Shown in pieces: positions 53,936 through 63,693 of a DNA stretch of 64,000 nucleotides. The first letter of the stretch is position 1. The number at the start of each line of letters is the position of its first letter. The notes beneath the pieces are model-generated. The model saw nothing but the letters and a program-made list of their open reading frames with translations, was not told the DNA's origin and did not search any database. Both the position numbers and the translations under genes were made by a program. The stretch covers positions 620,001 through 684,000 of the forward strand of contig CBDCEM010000003.1 in the NCBI GenBank assembly GCA_965215825.1, read 5' to 3'. This DNA is from JAWPMT01 sp965215825 (GTDB taxonomy: Bacteria; Bacteroidota; Bacteroidia; Cytophagales; Cyclobacteriaceae).

Positions 53936-54940
53936 ATGCAGGTGCTGAAACTTTTAGATAGAATCAAAGAGAAAGCGTTTCTTCATCCGATAACATGGAT
54001 GTTTTTCGGGCTGGCCTTCTTTCTGACGATCTCAGTTGTTCAATCTCCGGAAATGAGCCTCAAGATCATGCTGGCCATGTTTCTTCCTTCAGTACCTGCT
54101 GTTTATTTGCATCTACGGGTTTTTATCTGGTTTTTGAAAAAACAGAATTTCCTACTGTACATGTTCATTTTGGTAGGTATCGTTTTTGCTTTTGGGAAAC
54201 TGATTAATCTGGTTGCGATGGAATGGGTGTTTCCGGAGGATGACAATCTGTACATTGCGGGAGAACTTGTGGTCGCGGTATTTATCACCGTCTCCACCTG
54301 CCTCAAGTATTTCTTTGTCGGATTATCCGCTCAAAATAAACTCATTGAGATTGAGGCGAAGCAACATAAAGCGGAACTTGATTCCTTGCGGTCACAAGTC
54401 AACCCCCATTTTCTATTTAACTCACTCAACAACATTTATGGATTGATGGAGGAGGACGTGAATAAAGCGGGCGAATCTCTATTGACCCTCTCTACTTTAT
54501 TGCGCTATTTGATCTACTCTTCTCAAAAGACAAGCATCAAGCTACAGGAGGAAATGAAGTTTGTAGAAGACTATATCGCCATGGAGCGGCTCCGCCTCGG
54601 CGAGAAATGTTGTATCTCATTTGAGAAAACGGGTGATTTTTCCAATTGCATGCTGCCTCCGTTTTTATTGATGCCTTTTGTGGAGAATGCCTTTAAGCAT
54701 GGTTCTTTTGCTACTATCAAGGAGAGCTTTGTACGTCTGAGCGTGATGATTGAGAAAGGAACTCTTTCCTTTCAAGTTCAGAACAGCAAACGAATCGGGA
54801 GGCCCCATGGCGATGGAGGTGTTGGAATTACCAATGTCAAAAGGAGGTTGGACCTTATGCTTCCGGACAAACACACATTGGATGTTGTTCAAAACGAGGA
54901 TGATTACACAGTGAATTTAACCCTGGTGCTGACATGTTGA
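53936..54940 (+). CDS. LytS/YehU-type sensor histidine kinase
   Basis: 334 residues with four membrane spans (residues 18-130), a short coiled coil and a His_kinase domain with RSQVNPHFLFNSLNNIYGL (His158 phosphorylated). The ATPase region shows PPFLLMPFVENAFKHG and GGVGITNVKRRL. It overlaps the LytTR regulator by 7 bp and must be its partner. Confidence 0.95.
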   Translation: MQVLKLLDRIKEKAFLHPITWMFFGLAFFLTISVVQSPEMSLKIMLAMFLPSVPAVYLHLRVFIWFLKKQNFLLYMFILVGIVFAFGKLINLVAMEWVFPEDDNLYIAGELVVAVFITVSTCLKYFFVGLSAQNKLIEIEAKQHKAELDSLRSQVNPHFLFNSLNNIYGLMEEDVNKAGESLLTLSTLLRYLIYSSQKTSIKLQEEMKFVEDYIAMERLRLGEKCCISFEKTGDFSNCMLPPFLLMPFVENAFKHGSFATIKESFVRLSVMIEKGTLSFQVQNSKRIGRPHGDGGVGITNVKRRLDLMLPDKHTLDVVQNEDDYTVNLTLVLTC

Positions 54941-55614
54941 ATTGCCTGATTGTAGATGATGAACCAATCGCGAGAGACCTGCTTGAAAAATATGTAGTCC
55001 GGACGCCAGGGCTACAGTCAATTGGCAAACTAGACAATGCGCTGGAAGTGATCGATTTTGTGGCAAATCATCAGGTGGATGTACTGTTACTGGATATAAA
55101 TATGCCAGAGTTTTCTGGAATGGAATTACTTCGGGCACTGCATCATCGACCTTCTGTGATTTTGACAACTGCCTATTCTGAATACGGGGCAGAAAGCTAC
55201 GAATACGGAGTGGTGGACTACCTTATGAAACCTGTCTCATTTGAACGCTTTTTGAAAGCCATTCAAAAAGTAAATGAAGTGCCTAGAGACCTGACTTCAA
55301 AACCAGAAGTTATCCGACTAAAAGCCGATGGACAAATCCATCAACTGGATGTTGCAAGTATATTATTCATTGAAGCTTTTGGGAATTACATCAAAGTACA
55401 TACCGCCGATAACGTGTTGCTCATCCGAAAACCACTCGCTGAGATAGAACATGAATTGGGAGATCAGGCCGTCAGGGTACATAAGTCCTATCTGGTGATA
55501 CCGCAGCACATCCTACGAATGGAAGTAAAGAAGGTGGTCTTGAAGGGTGATCAGGAACTACCTCTGGGCGGTACTTACCGCAGAAATGTGGAACGATTCC
55601 TGATCCAGTCTTAA
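54934..55614 (+). CDS. LytTR-family response regulator
   Basis: 226 residues: receiver with VDDEP, the phospho-acceptor Asp54 in LLLDINMPEFSG, a Thr in LTTAYSEYGAE and Lys in YLMKPVSF. The LytTR DNA-binding domain (about 130-225) has ILFIEAFGNYIKVHT, RVHKSYLVIPQHI and PLGGTYRRNVERFL. Together with the upstream kinase it forms a two-component system with unknown signal. Confidence 0.95.
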   Translation: MLNCLIVDDEPIARDLLEKYVVRTPGLQSIGKLDNALEVIDFVANHQVDVLLLDINMPEFSGMELLRALHHRPSVILTTAYSEYGAESYEYGVVDYLMKPVSFERFLKAIQKVNEVPRDLTSKPEVIRLKADGQIHQLDVASILFIEAFGNYIKVHTADNVLLIRKPLAEIEHELGDQAVRVHKSYLVIPQHILRMEVKKVVLKGDQELPLGGTYRRNVERFLIQS

Positions 55615-55641
55615 GGTATTTTAACACTACTTTTTGCTGGC

Positions 55642-55959
55642 TTAACAAATCATGGTGAGGTTATACTCTGTAATAGGCATATTGGAGAAATTGGCCACAC
55701 CCCGACGGGTAAAGGACCGATAGTCTTCACTGAATAGGTGAACTTCAGGGTATTGCTTCGTCATACCTTCCTGTACGCCCAGGGTACGTTCCAGTTGAAA
55801 AACTCTTTTATTCGGGATCGAAATGAAAAGCCTCAACACCTGTTGAAGGCCGATTGCTGTGACGCCAGTCCTGGTGAAGGAATTAGAGAACCGACGCCAT
55901 TGTATCATTTCCAGAGTTTCTCGCTTTTGACCTGCTGATTTTCCATCTACACGTTCCAT
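55642..55959 (-). CDS. Hypothetical fragment
   Basis: 105 residues from a Met at 55959; the frame is open about 20 codons further upstream without a start (RVLNEFLYDEEPKFIFRKTN), bounded by a TGA. The sequence is basic and matches no family I know. It may be the 3' end of a decayed gene. Confidence 0.3.
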   Translation of the reverse strand: MERVDGKSAGQKRETLEMIQWRRFSNSFTRTGVTAIGLQQVLRLFISIPNKRVFQLERTLGVQEGMTKQYPEVHLFSEDYRSFTRRGVANFSNMPITEYNLTMIC

Positions 55960-56183
55960 GTTGGTTTTGCGGAAAATGAATTTCGGTTCTTCATCGTAGA
56001 GAAATTCATTGAGTACACGTCATGATGCTGGTTTCTGAAAATAGGGGTGCATACTTGTCACCCAAATGGTTAATTAATGACATGAAGCAATTAATTAATC
56101 AAAATCTCATCACATGTAAAGCGCCGACCTATTTTTGTTTGGCAAATACTCAAGGAGCATGTGGGAAATAACAACAGAAAGAG

Positions 56184-58046
56184 ATGATTGATACAGGAGT
56201 AATTCAGAGACACCTGGCCACCTACATTTTGTGTTTGCTCAATGTTATCATCTATTTGACTTACGGAATCGAGTCTTTCGACACGATCACGCTACTGGAC
56301 CTTGGCGCCAATTTTGCGCCATTCACATTGGGGAGTGAACCCCAGCGATTGATTTACTCCATGTTTTTGCATGGTAATTTCCTGCACCTGGCCGTGAACA
56401 TGTACAGCCTGTATTCTCTGGGTAGAGGCTTTGAAGATCAATTTGGTAGGGCATCATTTATTTCGGTCTATTTCTTAACCGGACTGGTAGCGGGGTTAAG
56501 TAGCCTTTCTTTCAATTTGTTTACGATAAGTGTCGGAGCAAGCGGGGCATTGTTTGGTCTGTATGGATATATGATCGTTCATGTATTGTCTGAAAAATCT
56601 GCTGATAGATTTAGGGTAATTATCAACTTTTTGATCCTTATGGCCGTCTATACGATCATTGGGAGTCAACTCAATTTTGACAATGCCGGTCACTTTGGAG
56701 GTGTGTTTGCAGGCATGATTTTAAGGGCGGTAGATATTAAGTTTCCTTTTCGACTCACACCTTTGATCGCATTGAGTTTGCTAATCTTGACTTATGCACT
56801 GTTGCCCCGGTACCAGGTCCAGTATTATCAAGCATTTCAAGGGTTTTTAGATGCAGATAATAAGATTGTAAGTGCTTTCAATGCCCAGGTAACTGATACG
56901 GAGTATTTTAAGGGAATGGAAGCTGTGGGAGATGTCCCTGATTCAACCATCGCCCTTTTTCGATCCGTGGATTACTATCCTGAAAAATTAGCTCAGGACA
57001 CCCTGGTGACTCTTGGCTATCTCCAGATTAGAAAAAAACAGATTGAATATTATCTCAATGAGATCCGACGGGAATCCTACATCTATTTTGATAGTATCAA
57101 TCACGAAAGCACGAAAACAAAGAGTCTACCACCAATAAGCTATTATTTGAACTACGTCCGTGATGAAACGGAAATACCTGATGAAGATAAGACTGAGGAG
57201 CAACTTGTGAGTGCTTATCAACGATACGATGAACGTTGGCTCAAGACTGATAATGATGATTTTGCCTATTACCGGCAAGGAAAAAGAGACAGCCTGGGTG
57301 ATTGGCAGGGCCGCGTCTTCGACCACTATGCCAATGGTGCCATTCAGATGAAAGGCGCCTATGAGCGTGGTTCAAAGCAAGGTGTATTTATTTATTATAA
57401 TGCAGACAGTACCTACTCGTCTGCCGGAAGATACAGAGAGGATTACCGAATTGGTAAATGGGAGATTTTTCATGAGAATGGTCTTCTGGCTACGGAAATC
57501 AGATATGTGGATGGCCCTGTGCAGATAGAGAATTCCTGGGATAGTCTGGGTAATCCTATGGTGATCGAAGGAAATGGAGAGGAGTTTGAATATTATAACA
57601 GTGGGCAGCTGAAATCTCAGAAAACTATTAGGGATGGGGTGCAGCATGGATTTGAAACAGGCTACAACCCTAACGGGCAACGCGTGTATCAGGAATACTA
57701 TGAGCACGGGGATTTGATAAAAGGTATTTCTTATCATGAAGGTACAAAGCATGAGTATGATGAAAGTACATGGTGGCCATATCCAACAGGAGGGTATGAG
57801 GTGCTCAATGCCTACTTTGAAGTTGAAAATGTGATGAAAGCAGATTCCATCTATGGAGAAGTGACAATGAGGTTTGATGTTTCGGAAAATGGAGAGATCT
57901 ATGACATTAGATACATAGAGCGCCTGGATGCCGTCCGAGATGGCTATGCGAAACAATTGTTACTGGAAGGGCCTCAATGGAATCCAGCTCTTTTGTACGG
58001 GTATAAGCCCATTTCCGGTATCGCAGAGGTGACAATCCGGTTTTGA
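56184..58046 (+). CDS. Rhomboid protease fused to MORN-like repeats and a TonB_C-like domain
   Basis: 620 residues. Residues 10-215 are a rhomboid with the oxyanion motif HLAVNMYSL (His68, Asn72), catalytic Ser120 in GASGALFGLYGY and His170 in NAGHFGG. A helical linker follows. Residues about 370-520 carry repeated YwqK/MORN-like units (YANGAIQMKGAYERGSKQG, YNSGQLKSQKTIRDGVQHG). The last 80 residues (VTMRFDVSENGEIYDIRYIE, SGIAEVTIRF) resemble a TonB C-terminal domain. The fusion suggests a protease with a periplasmic protein-binding part; substrate unknown. Confidence 0.88.
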   Translation: MIDTGVIQRHLATYILCLLNVIIYLTYGIESFDTITLLDLGANFAPFTLGSEPQRLIYSMFLHGNFLHLAVNMYSLYSLGRGFEDQFGRASFISVYFLTGLVAGLSSLSFNLFTISVGASGALFGLYGYMIVHVLSEKSADRFRVIINFLILMAVYTIIGSQLNFDNAGHFGGVFAGMILRAVDIKFPFRLTPLIALSLLILTYALLPRYQVQYYQAFQGFLDADNKIVSAFNAQVTDTEYFKGMEAVGDVPDSTIALFRSVDYYPEKLAQDTLVTLGYLQIRKKQIEYYLNEIRRESYIYFDSINHESTKTKSLPPISYYLNYVRDETEIPDEDKTEEQLVSAYQRYDERWLKTDNDDFAYYRQGKRDSLGDWQGRVFDHYANGAIQMKGAYERGSKQGVFIYYNADSTYSSAGRYREDYRIGKWEIFHENGLLATEIRYVDGPVQIENSWDSLGNPMVIEGNGEEFEYYNSGQLKSQKTIRDGVQHGFETGYNPNGQRVYQEYYEHGDLIKGISYHEGTKHEYDESTWWPYPTGGYEVLNAYFEVENVMKADSIYGEVTMRFDVSENGEIYDIRYIERLDAVRDGYAKQLLLEGPQWNPALLYGYKPISGIAEVTIRF

Positions 58047-58141
58047 TGGGCCAAATAGAAACGGAATGCCTCCTAAGTTCGCGTTAGCAGCCTTTTCATT
58101 TGATAGCTCCAACCATTATTTAAAGCGCAAATCCAAATACA

Positions 58142-58900
58142 ATGAAACTAAAAAATAAAGTAGGCATCATTACGGGAGCCACTAGCGGAATGGGGAAGGC
58201 CATGGCTGTGCTTTTGCATGAGGAAGGAGCACGGCTTGTATTGAGTGGACGGAATGAAGAAAGAGCCAAAGAATTAAAATTTTCATTGGAGACACAGCGA
58301 CCAAATAGCGTTGAAATATTAATAGGTGATGTCGGAAAACAGGAGACTAATGAGTCACTGGTAAATGTTGCTATCGAACGCTTTGGAAAGCTGGATTTCG
58401 TGATCCCAAATGCTGGAGTTTTGGGTATTGGAAAAGTAACCGAGATAGATCCGTGGGAATGGCATACTACGTTCGATACCAACTTTCATTCCGTGTTCCA
58501 TCTGGCCCGTTATAGCTTGCCACATTTGGTTGAGAGCAAGGGTAGTTTTATTGGAAATGCTTCTATCGCGGCTTTTAAGAATTTTCCTAATCATCCCGCT
58601 TATTGTGCTTCAAAAGCAGCAATGGTGGCACTAGTCAAACAAATTGCATTGGATTACGGACCGGATGTCCGCGCTAATTGTATGTGTCCGGGTCCGGTAG
58701 ATACACCGCTGATTTGGGATTCGGCAAAAGCTTTTGACGACCCAACTCAGGCAGTAAAAAAAGCAGGTGAAAAGACACTTTTAAACAGGTTAGGAACCCC
58801 TGAAGATATTGCAAAACTGGCGTTATTTCTTGTTTCCGATGATTCCAGTTGGATCACGGGAACTACCTTCAATATTGATGGCGGAATCATGTCCTCGTGA
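58142..58900 (+). CDS. SDR-family oxidoreductase
   Basis: 252 residues of classical SDR: nucleotide-binding TGATSGMGKA (11-20), NAG (90-92), catalytic Ser141, Tyr154 and Lys158 (YCASK), and CPGPVDTPL. The C-terminal SWITGTTFNIDGG is typical for 3-oxoacyl-ACP-reductase-like members. The substrate cannot be told; an Arg in LSGRNEE after the second strand favours NADP(H). Confidence 0.93.
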   Translation: MKLKNKVGIITGATSGMGKAMAVLLHEEGARLVLSGRNEERAKELKFSLETQRPNSVEILIGDVGKQETNESLVNVAIERFGKLDFVIPNAGVLGIGKVTEIDPWEWHTTFDTNFHSVFHLARYSLPHLVESKGSFIGNASIAAFKNFPNHPAYCASKAAMVALVKQIALDYGPDVRANCMCPGPVDTPLIWDSAKAFDDPTQAVKKAGEKTLLNRLGTPEDIAKLALFLVSDDSSWITGTTFNIDGGIMSS

Positions 58901-58992
58901 TTGGGAATTCAAAAAGGGAATAATATAGTTGTCCAGTTTTCGGTTGCGTGATGGCATGGCTATCGGGTTGTTTTGCCTCAAAACGAAAACCG

Positions 58993-59496
58993 ATGAACCG
59001 ACTTCTCCTTTCCATGCTATGCTTGTTTGGCTTTCAATCCGTCAATGCACAACAGTTGAGAGCATATCTTTTTACCAGGGCACCACAACTGGTCAATTAT
59101 CAATTTAAGACTGGCAGCACCTCCTATAGTCAGGGACTCTCTATGGGGGTGGGTTTTACTAAAAACACAGGATTCCTGGAGTTAGGTTCCTTCATTTTTG
59201 AAGGCAATAGCTATGGGTATTACATATTTTTTGGGAGCACAATGAAGACCACTGAACTTGGGAATACCATCAAATTGAATACCAACTGGTTTGGAGAGAT
59301 TTCGCATCTTCCCTCACAAACAGAGCAAAGTGATCAGCTATGGATTTACACAGCAGGCGCATGCTTGTTCCCCAATGTTCAATTACAGCGTTTCAACCTG
59401 GGACTCCCGCTGTGCCTTGGTTTAGCTTATCAGGAAAAGGAGCTTTACTTGAATACGAGATTCATATTGAACTTTTCCTTTTTGTTGTCTCGATAA
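58993..59496 (+). CDS. Exported hypothetical protein, beta-rich
   Basis: The start at 58993 (MNRLLLSMLCLFGFQSVNAQ) gives a signal peptide; the longer frame from 58948 has none. 167 residues with alternating strands rich in Gly, Tyr and Phe, ending LYLNTRFILNFSFLLSR, whose pattern suits a small outer-membrane barrel. Family unknown. Confidence 0.65.
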   Translation: MNRLLLSMLCLFGFQSVNAQQLRAYLFTRAPQLVNYQFKTGSTSYSQGLSMGVGFTKNTGFLELGSFIFEGNSYGYYIFFGSTMKTTELGNTIKLNTNWFGEISHLPSQTEQSDQLWIYTAGACLFPNVQLQRFNLGLPLCLGLAYQEKELYLNTRFILNFSFLLSR

Positions 59497-59549
59497 AAAA
59501 GGTTGTCACAAGGTGCTGGCAATTCCTTGAGGACAACCCTTTATAAAGA

Positions 59550-60823
59550 CTATTCGACAATGCCGAAATTGATAATTGTATTGGTGTCAGGAGCATTTAC
59601 TTCTACAACGATCCAATCTCCAACTTCTGTGTTCCTCAGAAGAGCAAGCAGGTCGATAGGGCCTTCGGCGTTGATTTTCGTAAGTCCGATTCCGCCTCTT
59701 ACGTGAGTGGCTTCATACGAAATGGTCCCGGCTTCAATGTCTTCGATTTGAACAGTGAATATTCCTTTGAATTCACTGCTTTCGATGGTAGACATTTTTA
59801 CACCTTTTTCCCGGTCCACACGTTCGTCATCAAGGTAAGGCTGAACCGCAGCCTCCATGGTGCTTTTTGAATTCATCCATGCATTGCCCTGGGCAACAAC
59901 AACGGCTAAGATTATAGCGATGGAAAAGGTCAGGAGCACTTTGGTTCGACCTGTCCATCCGGATTTTTTATGATTCATCATGGCTATTCTTCTTCTTATA
60001 AATGAAAGATTGAAATTGTGTACCAACCCGTGAGAGTTGTTGCTGATCACTTGTCTCAGGAGCATGGTCTGGTACCCAACCAAGGAATAACCCTTATTGA
60101 TTACTTTTTCATCGGCTATGTATTCATGTATTGTTTTTAGATGGTTTAGCAACCGCCATATAATTGGATTAAACCAAAAAATGGAAGCCATTAGTTGAAC
60201 ATATATTAAATCGTAAGTATGTCCTTGCTGGACATGGATGCTTTCATGTGTCAGTACCTGATCAAAATCTTCCGCCTTTTCCAGCCCTTTCGGGATGAAC
60301 ACGGTTTTTAAGAAAGAAAAAGGAGATTTTAGATCAGGCATCTGAATCACCTTCAGGCCATCGATCATCACGGAATCACCTTCAGGCCATCGATCATCAC
60401 GGAATCACTTTTAGCGGTCAAAAGCTTCATTCTGCGGTAGATCACAATAGTCTTGACCAATTGAAAAACGAGACCGCCTGCGTAAACCAAAATGATAGTC
60501 CATAGCAAAAGCGTCCAGAGATTGAAGTTAGATATTGCAGATACTTCCATTGGGGTCGCACTTTTTATGATCAGGTCATCCCATCCTGTGATCATTTGAT
60601 AATAAGACAGCCTGAAAGAGTTGAGGTCTTTCACCACACCCAATTTGCTGAAGTACAACTCGAAGCTTAGCAAAGGGAATAACAATGAAAAAAGGGGAAT
60701 ACCCAAAAGGAAAAAGCGACTGATGTTGAAGAAAGTCTCTTTACCTAACAGAGCTGCAAATAATAGATACAGCAACATGAGTATCACACTACTTTCCAAC
60801 AAGTATAATAACAGGTTAATCAT
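59550..60823 (-). pseudogene. BlaR1/M56-family peptidase, frameshifted by a 29-bp tandem duplication
   Basis: The first part (151 residues from 60823) has the N-terminal spans (LLLYLLESSVILMLLYLLFA, LWTLLLWTIILVYAGGLVF) and ends at DGLKVIP. The second part (273 residues to 59550) starts again with MIDGLKVIQMPDLKSPFSF and includes the zinc motif THESIHVQQGH (HExxH), FWFNPIIWRL, IHEYIADEK and a last span. A 29-bp unit is repeated at 60351-60379 and 60380-60408, which breaks the frame. Loss of one unit would restore one protein. The C-terminal 100 residues replace the usual BlaR sensor by a short periplasmic domain. Confidence 0.88.
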
Positions 60824-61190
60824 GTTCCTTTCTTTTGAGGTCTTCCAGCATTTTCATCGCTTCTTCCAATTCTTTTTTATCCAGATTGCTACTTTCAGAA
60901 AAGTAGCTGACAATTTGAGTCAGAGAGTTGTTGTAATAATCTGAGAGTAATCTGGAAAGCTGACCCTTACGGTACTCTTCTTTTGAAACCAATGGATAAT
61001 ACTCATATGAAATACCATATACTTTATATCCAATGATTTCTTTCTGTGCCAACACCCGTACGATAGTTGAAACGGAATTGTACGGAGGTTTTGGGTCGGG
61101 ATATTGATCTCGGATATCCTTGATAAAACCTTTTTCAATATCCCAGAGAATCTTCATGATCTTCTCTTCTGCCTTGGTTAAGTTGACCAT
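60816..61190 (-). CDS. BlaI/MecI/CopY-family repressor
   Basis: 124 residues: winged-helix (LTKAEEKIMKILWDIEKGFI, NSVSTIVRVLAQKEIIGYK) and a C-terminal dimerisation helix region (YYNNSLTQIVSYFSES, LDKKELEEAMKML). It precedes the M56 peptidase with an 8-bp overlap, the usual repressor-protease pair, in which the protease inactivates the repressor after a signal. With the peptidase frame broken, induction may be lost. Confidence 0.93.
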   Translation of the reverse strand: MVNLTKAEEKIMKILWDIEKGFIKDIRDQYPDPKPPYNSVSTIVRVLAQKEIIGYKVYGISYEYYPLVSKEEYRKGQLSRLLSDYYNNSLTQIVSYFSESSNLDKKELEEAMKMLEDLKRKEHD

Positions 61191-61236
61191 TGCTTGGTGA
61201 GTTTTGTAATCAGCGAAGTAAATATGCTACTTAAAA

Positions 61237-61273
61237 TTAAGTTAAGCAACTTATTTTTAAGTTAAGCAACTTA
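61237..61273. promoter_or_regulatory. Tandem operator of the BlaI-like repressor
   Basis: TTAAGTTAAGCAACTTA occurs twice, at 61237-61253 and 61257-61273, 20 bp apart, followed by a half site at about 61276. Each unit is a dyad (AAGTT/AACTT). It lies 47 bp upstream of the repressor start, fitting autoregulation, and may also act on the divergent kinase gene. Confidence 0.65.
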
Positions 61274-61376
61274 ATTATAAGTTGGAGATGTGTTTTGTTG
61301 CTTATTTCATCAGAGCTGTCTCGTAGAAAATTTCATTTTAAAGGTAGTTTTGCGCCGGATTGACAACAGCTACAAA

Positions 61377-62378
61377 ATGCACCTCTTCCCAATACAATAT
61401 TCAACTCTTTCTGCCTCCGCCCTGAATGATCACCTTCAATCGGCTTTTGGTCTAATGGATACAACCACTACATTCCTGGTGCGAAATGTCAGCGATACCT
61501 ATGTGGTCAACGGAGCACAGTCAAAGTACATCCTGAAGATTTATAGAAGAAGTCATCGGTCCCAATCTCAAATACAGGCGGAGGTGGACCTATTGAATTA
61601 CCTTAAGCAAAACAATGCCAGGGTTGCATATCCCGTAGCAAATAAGAAAGGAAGCCACCTCCAAAAATTTAACACAGGAGAAGGAGAGAGATATGGTGTA
61701 TTATTTTCTTACGCCCCGGGAAAAGTATCAAAGGACCTGACTGACAGCCAACTACGAGTATTGGGTCGCGAAATGGCATTTAATCATGAACTTTTGTCGA
61801 AACCGAACCTGGTATTTGACCGCCCTGAATATACGATTGAAAGCACCATTCTTCAGCCTCTTAAAGTCCTTCAGCCGATGTTTGAGCGGTTTGATTATCA
61901 GGAGGGGCAGGAGCAATTACAGGAAATTGCAAAACGGACCATCGCTTCCTTCGAAACGGTAGATACACGACAATTTGGTTTCGGCTATTGTCACTACGAC
62001 TATATGCCGAAGAACTTTCATTTCACAGACAGTGATGAAATCACGTTCTTTGATTGGGACTTTGCTGGTAAGGGTTTCTTGGTGAATGATTTGCTTAGTT
62101 TTCAAATACACTTTTTCTTTCATGTGACACATGGCGCTACATCCAAAGAACAGGCCAGCAAGGATTTTCAGACTTTTGTAGACGCCTATCGTGAGCACAG
62201 AGACATTTCGGACTCGGAATTGTCTTCCATTCCTATGTTGGGTAATATGTTTTGGATCTTTTATCTGGCTGTTCAGTATCAGGGTTTCGATGACTTCTCC
62301 AATCCTTATTTTAATCAGTCTTTTATCAAACAATGGCTGAATCGAATGGTGCAATGGGAGAAGTTCTGTAACTCGTAG
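61377..62378 (+). CDS. APH-family phosphotransferase (homoserine kinase II-like)
   Basis: The start at 61377 (MHLFPIQYSTLSASALNDHL) is chosen because the frame upstream reads through the operator region. 333 residues: ATP-binding N-lobe (FLVRNVSDTYVVNG, KYILKIYRR with Lys), GVLFSYAPGKV hinge, catalytic FGYCHYDYMPKNFHF and metal-binding FFDWDFAGKGF. The substrate may be a small alcohol, amino acid or sugar. It is divergent from the BlaI gene. Confidence 0.9.
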   Translation: MHLFPIQYSTLSASALNDHLQSAFGLMDTTTTFLVRNVSDTYVVNGAQSKYILKIYRRSHRSQSQIQAEVDLLNYLKQNNARVAYPVANKKGSHLQKFNTGEGERYGVLFSYAPGKVSKDLTDSQLRVLGREMAFNHELLSKPNLVFDRPEYTIESTILQPLKVLQPMFERFDYQEGQEQLQEIAKRTIASFETVDTRQFGFGYCHYDYMPKNFHFTDSDEITFFDWDFAGKGFLVNDLLSFQIHFFFHVTHGATSKEQASKDFQTFVDAYREHRDISDSELSSIPMLGNMFWIFYLAVQYQGFDDFSNPYFNQSFIKQWLNRMVQWEKFCNS

Positions 62379-62536
62379 TGATGGATTGAATACTGGTGAA
62401 CGGTCGCTGGTGTTGTTACCTAACTTGTTTGCGAATAAGGACCTGGCCTGATTACAAAAAAGCATTACAACATATATTTGAAACGAAAACCATTCCTGAT
62501 GATGTTGTAGGTTTGGAACTGTTGAAAAACTAAGTA

Positions 62537-63097
62537 ATGAAGAATAATACTGCACTCCTGATTATCGATTTTCAGAAAGGATTTGACATTGAAGACCATT
62601 GGGGAGGCAATAGGAATAATAAAGGTGCCGAAGCTAAAATTGTGTCCATTCTGGAAAAATGGAGATCATTGGGACTCCCGGTATTCCACATCATGCACAG
62701 TTCCAAAGATCCGAAATCGAAATTACATGCCTCACATCCAGGCTTCGAAATGAAAGATGAGATCACACCATTGGATGGGGAGCCAGTACTTGCCAAACAG
62801 GTAAACAGCGCCTTTATTGGTACGGATTTAAAAGAACAATTGGACCGTCAGGGAATCGAGCAATTAGTGATCGTAGGCTTAACCACGAATCACTGTGTTT
62901 CGACTACCACGAGAATGGCTGGCAATTTTGGCTATGAGGTGCAATTGATTTCCGATGCTACGGCCACATTTGATCGGATCGGCATCAATGGAGAAAAGTT
63001 TGACGCAGAAACGATTCATCAAACGGCTTTGGCAAGCTTAAATGAAGAGTTTGCCGAAGTTATTGATACCTATGAATTGCTTCGGAGATTTAGCTGA
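62537..63097 (+). CDS. Isochorismatase-family cysteine hydrolase
   Basis: 186 residues with the catalytic triad of the family: Asp11 (LLIIDFQKGF), Lys87 (EPVLAKQVNSAF) and Cys120 (LTTNHCVSTTTRMA). The usual cis-peptide region VGLTTNHCV is present. Members hydrolyse nicotinamide, carbamoyl sarcosine, isochorismate and other amides or ethers; the substrate here is open. Monocistronic. Confidence 0.93.
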   Translation: MKNNTALLIIDFQKGFDIEDHWGGNRNNKGAEAKIVSILEKWRSLGLPVFHIMHSSKDPKSKLHASHPGFEMKDEITPLDGEPVLAKQVNSAFIGTDLKEQLDRQGIEQLVIVGLTTNHCVSTTTRMAGNFGYEVQLISDATATFDRIGINGEKFDAETIHQTALASLNEEFAEVIDTYELLRRFS

Positions 63098-63230
63098 GTA
63101 CGTTCTCGGTTTCAATTCCTGATTCATATTTCATTCTAAACCGAATGCACATTTTCCATATGATAAAGATTGTGAATAAGTTTTCATTCCACTAACTTTG
63201 AAATACAAAGTACTTTTAAATCATTTTATC

Positions 63231-63521
63231 ATGATTACTCTGAATAATCGGCAAGTTGTTGTTCTATTCATCTCTGGTCTCTTATTGCTGGTGCCTTTGG
63301 TGGCGATGCAATTGACATCTGAGGTCTATTGGACAACAATGGATTTTGTAGTAGCAGGAGCTTTACTCCTGACCACAGGTCTTACAATGGAATGGATCAT
63401 GAGGAAAGTGGTTAAGAAAAGCGTTCGAGCGGTTTTGATCGCGATTGGAATTGTGTTGTTCCTACTTGTATGGGCTGAACTGGCTGTCGGGATTTTTGGG
63501 ACGCCATTTGCGGGAGATTAG
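63231..63521 (+). CDS. Small membrane protein, three spans
   Basis: The Met at 63231 (MITLNNRQVVVLFISGLL) is preferred to an upstream in-frame start. 96 residues with three spans (VVVLFISGLLLLVPLVAM, FVVAGALLLTTGLTMEWI, VLIAIGIVLFLLVWAELAVGIFG). The pattern is common in Bacteroidota, of unknown role. Confidence 0.75.
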   Translation: MITLNNRQVVVLFISGLLLLVPLVAMQLTSEVYWTTMDFVVAGALLLTTGLTMEWIMRKVVKKSVRAVLIAIGIVLFLLVWAELAVGIFGTPFAGD

Positions 63522-63693
63522 ATACGTTGATATGCTTCTGAAACGCCCCAATGGAGGATTGGTAAGATTCATGATCAAACGGTTAGCGTTTGAGTGATAC
63601 AAGGAGATTTGCCCTTGAAACTGAACTAAATACCCCCTTTTTATCACCAATTTGTCTTTCCAGTGAAAAACAGATTGGTCATAAATTGTCATC

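Noticed and set aside
62379..62536. Protein-like tail (YKKALQHIFETKTIPDDVV) before the cysteine hydrolase
   Set aside because: Only about 30 codons are convincing, no start fits, and no family could be assigned; it may be a gene remnant but evidence is too thin.
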